Made by a program: the position numbers and the translations under genes. From the NCBI RefSeq assembly GCF_030282825.1, contig NZ_JASTZU010000058.1, forward strand, positions 186,001 through 250,000: DNA of 64,000 bases, given 5' to 3'. This DNA comes from Aquibacillus rhizosphaerae. Lineage in GTDB: Bacteria; Bacillota; Bacilli; Bacillales; Amphibacillaceae. Below, one piece after another: positions 60,528-64,000 of the stretch. The notes below the pieces were generated by a model. That model was given only the letters and a program-made list of their open reading frames with translations. It was not told where the DNA came from and made no database searches. The stretch's first letter is position 1. Every line of letters begins with the position of its first letter.

Positions 60528-62777
60528 ATGCCAAAGAAAATTTCACTGCTCGTGCTAGTTTTTCTGATTGCGCTGTATCCAACCATGATATCAGCAGCAG
60601 CAAGTCAAACGAGTGACAATCAACAAAACGGGCAGGAAGAAGCCAAAATTAGTGCCACTGATACAAGTGTAGAAACTACCCTTGTAGATAATGGGGAAAC
60701 TGATGCGGCTAAAGTAGAGACGGAATCAACAAACCAAGAAAGTGAAACAGTGGAAGAAGCGATTGAACCATCAGGTGAAGAAGCTGAAACTGTGGAAGAA
60801 GTGACCGAAACAACTGATGAAGAAGTCAAATCTGTGGAAGAAACAACTGTATCTACAGACGAGGAAGCTACATATGAAGAAATAACAGACAACAACACAG
60901 ATAGTAATGCAGGAACTGAAAGTGTAATGAACGACACACCTGTCTCCGATGAGAATGTAGACGAAACGAAGGAACTAGAAGAAGAGGAATTAGCTGAAGT
61001 AACAAATGAAGAAAATTCAGAGAACGAAGAGCTTAACTTCTTTCTAATGTCTGGAACAGCTGATGGAAATATTTATTACGATTTTAACAAAGGGTACTAT
61101 GTATTACAGCTGGATGCTTCCATTTTCAATCTAGCAGGCAAACAAAATTTAATTGATAAGTGGCTCGTCTTTTCATTACCAACTGGTGTAGACATTCCAG
61201 ATGTAGATGGAGTTCCAGACGGTATTACTCCAGTAACATTACATGATGGCACCACTGGTATTGCTGTAAATATTCCAGATATTGAGGGCGCTGGTAAGGA
61301 AGGAGTTCAGCTTGATATTCCTTTGATTGGTACTGCAGATGTATCCAATGAAAATACTGATATATACGTAGCCAATGTAGAAGCTGAAAGTAATACGTAC
61401 GAAATACTTGGGCAAGTAAGAGATGAACGTAATATTGATTTTTCCGTCATGGATGGTGAACCGAATTTTGACGTAAGTGGAGATGTTGAAGGTTCTACAG
61501 CATACAATGTTGAAAATCATTATTACACGTTAGACCTTCATGCTGAGCTAACGAATAATTTAGATCAAGAATTAAATGACCAATATGTTGGATTTGTATT
61601 ACCCGATGGTGTTACTGTCGTTGATAAAATTGACGTAGAATATGAATTATTTGAGCTAGAGAATGGCCAACAAGCATTAGCATTACCTTTTTCTACAATT
61701 AAAAAAGGTTATAATGAGCAAAATTTTACTATTCCTTTGATTGGTCAAACAGATGATAGTGTATCTGATGCACCTTTAACATTGTACCGTGTCGATACAA
61801 ATCCAATTACTGGCGGTTACTATGTTACTGGAGAAATAAATGGTACAGCCAATATCGATTTCTCTGCGATGAATGAAAGCTGGTATTTAGATGGTATGTC
61901 TTCCCTAGAAATTAATTATCTTGACTCACCTGAAAACCTAATTGGATTAGTTTTTGCGTTTCACATCCGAAATCTCACCTTGGACGATGTTGATAAAGTT
62001 AGTATTTCCTTTAATATTCCAGAGGATATAACTTTACATAATCCTGATGAATATCAACGTAGTGCGGATATTCCAGATTTACTTGCTGATTTCTTAGATC
62101 ACTGGTCCGGCGATTCTCAAGGCTTGAATGTTGAATTGGTAGGTAATACAGCTACTATTAAATTTAATGAATTTCAAGGAACTGAATCGGCGACTGGACT
62201 TTTCACAGCGCTTGGTGAAAGTGAGCATTCTCTTCAAGAACTAAAAGGTGTAGAAATTACATTAAGTTTGTATAGAAATGGCAGTGAACTTGTAAAAGAA
62301 TTATCCATTCCATTCGAAGTTTATGATGAAGATTCGTTAGATCCAGGAAATGGTGACGACGATAATGATGGGGACAATGAAGAAGAACCTGACACTGGAA
62401 ACACTGGTGGAAGTGATAATGAATCTGATAATAATGGTGGAAATGAAGGTTCAGGAAATAATAGTCAAGATGACGCTAATGAAAATTCAGATGGCGATCA
62501 TGAGAACGTAGATGATAGCTCTAATGAAAATTCAGATGGCGGTCATGAGATCGCAGATAATATCTCTAATGAGAATTCAGATGACGATCATGATGATAAT
62601 AAAAATGCAAACCAAGAAAATGATGACAAGACAAAGAATCAATCATCTAACAATGATAATGAACTACCTAACACTGGTTCGTTCTTCGGAGTTGGATTTT
62701 GGGCAATCTTTGGTGCATTCATGATTGCAGTTGGTGGAATTTTAATGTTTGCTCGCTCTCGTTTTGCTAGAGTGTAA
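60528..62777 (+). CDS. LPxTG-anchored modular surface protein
   Basis: 749-aa cell-wall protein, anchored by sortase. Signal peptide about 1-25 (LLVLVFLIALYPTMISAAAS). Residues about 30-168 are a Glu/Thr/Ser-rich stalk with TVEE and TTDEE repeats. Three related modules follow at about 169-308, 309-447 and 448-595; the first two share a Y-rich strand (GNIYYDFNKGYYVLQLDASI; STAYNVENHYYTLDLHAEL), an IPLIG strand and an end IDFSVM or IDFSAM. About 603-712 is an Asp/Asn/Glu-rich linker with NENSD repeats. LPNTG (713-717), a TM segment and RSRFARV close it. GGAGAG precedes the ATG. The modules match no domain that I know; they may be adhesive beta-sandwiches. Confidence 0.88.
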   Translation: MPKKISLLVLVFLIALYPTMISAAASQTSDNQQNGQEEAKISATDTSVETTLVDNGETDAAKVETESTNQESETVEEAIEPSGEEAETVEEVTETTDEEVKSVEETTVSTDEEATYEEITDNNTDSNAGTESVMNDTPVSDENVDETKELEEEELAEVTNEENSENEELNFFLMSGTADGNIYYDFNKGYYVLQLDASIFNLAGKQNLIDKWLVFSLPTGVDIPDVDGVPDGITPVTLHDGTTGIAVNIPDIEGAGKEGVQLDIPLIGTADVSNENTDIYVANVEAESNTYEILGQVRDERNIDFSVMDGEPNFDVSGDVEGSTAYNVENHYYTLDLHAELTNNLDQELNDQYVGFVLPDGVTVVDKIDVEYELFELENGQQALALPFSTIKKGYNEQNFTIPLIGQTDDSVSDAPLTLYRVDTNPITGGYYVTGEINGTANIDFSAMNESWYLDGMSSLEINYLDSPENLIGLVFAFHIRNLTLDDVDKVSISFNIPEDITLHNPDEYQRSADIPDLLADFLDHWSGDSQGLNVELVGNTATIKFNEFQGTESATGLFTALGESEHSLQELKGVEITLSLYRNGSELVKELSIPFEVYDEDSLDPGNGDDDNDGDNEEEPDTGNTGGSDNESDNNGGNEGSGNNSQDDANENSDGDHENVDDSSNENSDGGHEIADNISNENSDDDHDDNKNANQENDDKTKNQSSNNDNELPNTGSFFGVGFWAIFGAFMIAVGGILMFARSRFARV

Positions 62778-62784
62778 GTAAATC

Positions 62785-62822
62785 AACTCCCATTCATACT
62801 AGTGTATGGATGGGAGTTTTTC
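62785..62822 (+). terminator. intrinsic terminator
   Basis: AACTCCCAT.CATAC and GTATG.ATGGGAGTT with TTTTT after it, just beyond the surface-protein stop. Confidence 0.92.
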
Positions 62823-63115
62823 TGATTTTTATGTTGAAAGGCAAAATTCAGCTGACATTACCTGACTATTTTTTCATATAAAAAAGCACCACAAAATGCT
62901 AACGGTTTCCGTCGCCAAACTTGAAATTACACTGTCAAATGCACCTAAGATTGCATAACGTATTGAGCCGTATTTTGTAGTAACAATTGCTTATTCAACT
63001 CTTGCTCCCGTTAATTTAAGTATATTTCTTCACAAAATCTGTCAACCTTTTTTCAAAATTAAGTGCCATAAAAATAATCATTAGGTTTAGATTACCGTTG
63101 CGGAGAATAGTTTTA
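62823..63115. other. gene-free stretch
   Basis: About 290 bp, AT-rich. No ORF, repeat or clear hairpin recognised; AAAAAGCACCACAAAATGCTAACGG near 62880-62904 has no strong fold. Confidence 0.35.
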
Positions 63116-63799
63116 TTAAACGTTACTATTAATAATTAATTCATTATTATCATTTATGATAATTCGATTATTAGTCGACAATGTAATATCAAGAGGATAA
63201 ATAGCGGAAATCTTATCCGAAAATATCCACCTTCGACCTGGCTGAATTAACAACATAAAGACTCCTGTCGTGCTATCTCCCATAAAATTAAGCGATGTAG
63301 CACTTAGCTGATAGTTACCACGTTCTTTTATTCCTATATCAATCAACTGTTGACCCGCAATGATGGAATCATCTACTGTTAGACTAATTTCACTGATATT
63401 TAAGATGTTTCTCGGAGAAAACGGTCCATTTCCCGCTTCAGATATAGAATGCCTAGAGATGAACTCTACAATATTACCAGCTGGGTCATAAAAATAAAGG
63501 GAATGTGCGTCTGAATGAGAAAACTCAGCTTCATCTTCCCCGTCCTCTACATTTAAATTAACTCTTTCTTTAATCCAAGACTTAGCCTCATAGAATTTGT
63601 TACCTTGAATGTTAAAAGCAAAATGATAGTAAGGTTCTCCTTCTACATCTTTCTCCGTAAACTCTAGTTGACTAGAACCGACAACAACCTGAAAGCTATA
63701 TTCATTTTCCTTTGTTAAAGGTAACCCTAGAGTATTAGTGTAAAAATTCTTCATTTCTTTTATATCTCTAGTTTTTAAGGTAACTTGTTTTATTTCCAT
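63116..63799 (-). CDS. VOC family protein (glyoxalase/dioxygenase superfamily), CatE-like
   Basis: 227 aa, apparently two VOC modules. The first is complete: KQVTLKTRDIKEMKNFYTNTLGLPL, YYHFAFNIQGNKFYEAKSWI (metal His), and SLYFYDPAGNIVEFISRH (metal Glu, with the DPAGN turn). The second (ISEISLTVDDSIIAGQQLIDIGI, then FMGDSTTGVFMLLI) is short and lacks the ending YDPDG-type loop, so it has probably lost catalytic residues. The substrate may be an aromatic diol, a thiol adduct or a ligand. AAGGGGG precedes the ATG. Confidence 0.82.
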   Translation of the reverse strand: MEIKQVTLKTRDIKEMKNFYTNTLGLPLTKENEYSFQVVVGSSQLEFTEKDVEGEPYYHFAFNIQGNKFYEAKSWIKERVNLNVEDGEDEAEFSHSDAHSLYFYDPAGNIVEFISRHSISEAGNGPFSPRNILNISEISLTVDDSIIAGQQLIDIGIKERGNYQLSATSLNFMGDSTTGVFMLLIQPGRRWIFSDKISAIYPLDITLSTNNRIIINDNNELIINSNV

Positions 63800-63919
63800 T
63801 TTTCATTCCCCCTTTATCAAATTTTAAAATTCTCCTCTTCAACTAAACTGTTCTTTAGCAAAAGAGCGACAGCCTTGTATTTCCACATTCGCAACCGTTT
63901 GTTTAATTAAAATAATTAG

Positions 63920-64000
63920 TTACCTCTCTTTTATTTGTTTTAATAAATCAATTATCTCTTCGTTCTGTTTATTTGCTTTTCTAAGTTGCACATCTATACC
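63920..64000 (-). CDS. partial gene, C-terminal end of a helical protein
   Basis: The last 26 codons of a minus-strand gene continuing past the window: GIDVQLRKANKQNEEIIDLL then KQIKER and a stop at 63920. A strongly helical, charged end, as in small membrane-anchored coiled-coil proteins. No identification is possible. Confidence 0.5.
   Translation of the reverse strand, partial: GIDVQLRKANKQNEEIIDLLKQIKER

Noticed and set aside
60620-60937. 105-codon minus-strand frame inside the surface-protein gene
   Set aside because: Ser/Val-rich antisense shadow of the Glu/Thr-rich stalk, with no ribosome site.

Overview
The window looks like chromosomal DNA of a low-GC, endospore-forming member of the Bacillaceae, probably a halotolerant relative of Oceanobacillus or Virgibacillus. 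Evidence for this is AT-rich DNA, strong GGAGG-type ribosome sites with many TTG and GTG starts, a CwlJ spore-cortex hydrolase, a DUF2642 protein, FosB and VmlR resistance genes, T-box and attenuator leaders, a Fur box and an LPxTG surface protein. The genus is an inference. No rRNA or tRNA gene was seen, and no complete insertion sequence or CRISPR array.

Layout. 0-8.5 kb: a defence and detoxification patch on the minus strand (YoaP-type acetyltransferase, MFS transporter behind a T-box, VmlR behind an attenuator, GNATs, FosB) followed by small membrane proteins. 8.6-12.4 kb: a TAXI-type TRAP importer operon (binding protein, DUF1850 protein, fused permease). 12.5-25.9 kb: accessory-looking DNA with many GNATs, a NUDIX, a HAD phosphatase, DinB, PspC and a racemase, many small membrane proteins, and several broken genes and an IS3-type remnant. 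26-29.4 kb: cwlJ, an orphan glycine-betaine-type binding protein and a DUF2798 protein. 29.7-35.1 kb: an iron-siderophore uptake operon (binding protein, two FecCD permeases, esterase) headed by a decayed flavin monooxygenase and a perfect Fur box. 35.4-36.5 kb: gene remnants between short direct repeats. 37.4-37.7 kb: a type I toxin-antitoxin locus.

40.4-45.6 kb: the most interesting block. A divergent ROK regulator faces an operon larC1 - gluconokinase-like FGGY kinase - larB - larC2. LarB and LarC help build the nickel-pincer cofactor of LarA-type racemases and epimerases. Here LarC is split into two genes separated by two others, and the kinase suggests that the partner enzyme epimerises a sugar acid such as gluconate. 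Neither LarA nor LarE is in the window. A five-gene Nik/Opp-type ABC importer at 54.7-59.7 kb could supply nickel, but its substrate cannot be read from sequence.

46-54.6 kb: small membrane proteins and lipoproteins, an isolated FNR-like oxidoreductase with different base composition, an MBL-fold hydrolase divergent from an Lrp-type regulator, a QorB-like NAD(P)-binding protein and an M48 protease. 60.5-64 kb: a large LPxTG-anchored modular surface protein, a VOC protein, and the end of a coiled-coil gene that runs off the window.

Start codons were often moved downstream of the longest reading frame to fit a visible ribosome site; each case is noted.
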